A stretch of DNA of 32,963 bases, taken from assembly GCA_015231295.1 (NCBI GenBank), contig JADGBU010000003.1, forward strand, positions 29,250-62,212, given 5' to 3'. Below the pieces are notes generated by a model, which was not told the DNA's origin, ran no database searches, and worked only from the letters and a program-made list of their open reading frames with translations. Below are positions 32,963 to 32,963 of this stretch, one piece after another. The DNA is from Magnetococcales bacterium. Lineage in GTDB: Bacteria > Pseudomonadota > Magnetococcia > Magnetococcales > Magnetaquicoccaceae. A program made the position numbers and the translations under genes. Position 1 is the first letter of the stretch; each line of letters opens with the position of its first letter.

Positions 32963-32963
32963 C

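Overview
The window is about 33 kb of GC-rich, densely coding DNA from a Gram-negative, flagellated, signalling-rich proteobacterium. The housekeeping genes (penicillin-binding protein 1A tail, rpoH, plsC, rsmA, class I aminotransferase, cysS, rlmB) are proteobacterial in type. Three things together would fit a Magnetococcales-like (magnetotactic coccus) relative: many TPR and hybrid-kinase proteins, a Maf-type flagellin glycosylation cluster, and GGGGTCCAGGGGC-type intergenic palindromes. That placement is inference, not proof.

Layout: 1-520 is the 3' end of a PBP1A gene, followed by a palindromic repeat. 684-2740 is an AT-richer two-gene cassette, an ABC-type AAA ATPase translationally coupled to a DUF4435/TOPRIM-like protein. 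This is the architecture of the PARIS anti-phage system (AriA/AriB) and is the best candidate for a laterally acquired defence system here. 2780-6011 is core: rpoH (-), plsC (+), an unrecognised 173-residue protein (+) and rsmA (-). rsmA is translationally coupled to a soluble REC-PAS-HisKA-HATPase-REC kinase (6008-7939).

8423-13817 encodes a three-part signalling system: an OmpR-type response regulator, a secreted ABC-substrate-binding-like protein, and a membrane hybrid kinase with HAMP, HisKA, HATPase, a degenerate receiver, a true receiver and an Hpt domain. The arrangement recalls TorR/TorT/TorS. A CheX-like gene (13835-14320) converges on it. 14785-24556 is a surface or flagellin glycosylation region. 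Two tandem TPR-glycosyltransferase genes point left. A five-gene operon points right: a Maf-type (MAF_flag10) protein, a sugar-nucleotide 4,6-dehydratase, a LegC-like aminotransferase, a NeuD-like acetyltransferase, and a CBS-nucleotidyltransferase (PtmE-like). Four of its junctions are overlapping or short, and it ends in a strong terminator. The set looks like the early steps of a legionaminic-acid-type nonulosonate pathway; the later synthase and CMP-transferase genes are not in this window.

24708-28237 is core again (class I aminotransferase, cysS-rlmB). 28421-28849 is an unusual rubredoxin-tailed protein, 29132-29440 a short remnant-like protein of the Rpn/DUF4351 type, and 29483 to the right edge is most of a giant TPR-CHAT (caspase-like) protein.

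Five clusters of short palindromes of one family (523-600, 14369-14420, 14753-14803, 24623-24703, 28246-28320) sit between genes. Their arms change in compensating pairs, so the hairpin seems to be what is conserved. No tRNA, rRNA, CRISPR array or intact insertion sequence was seen.
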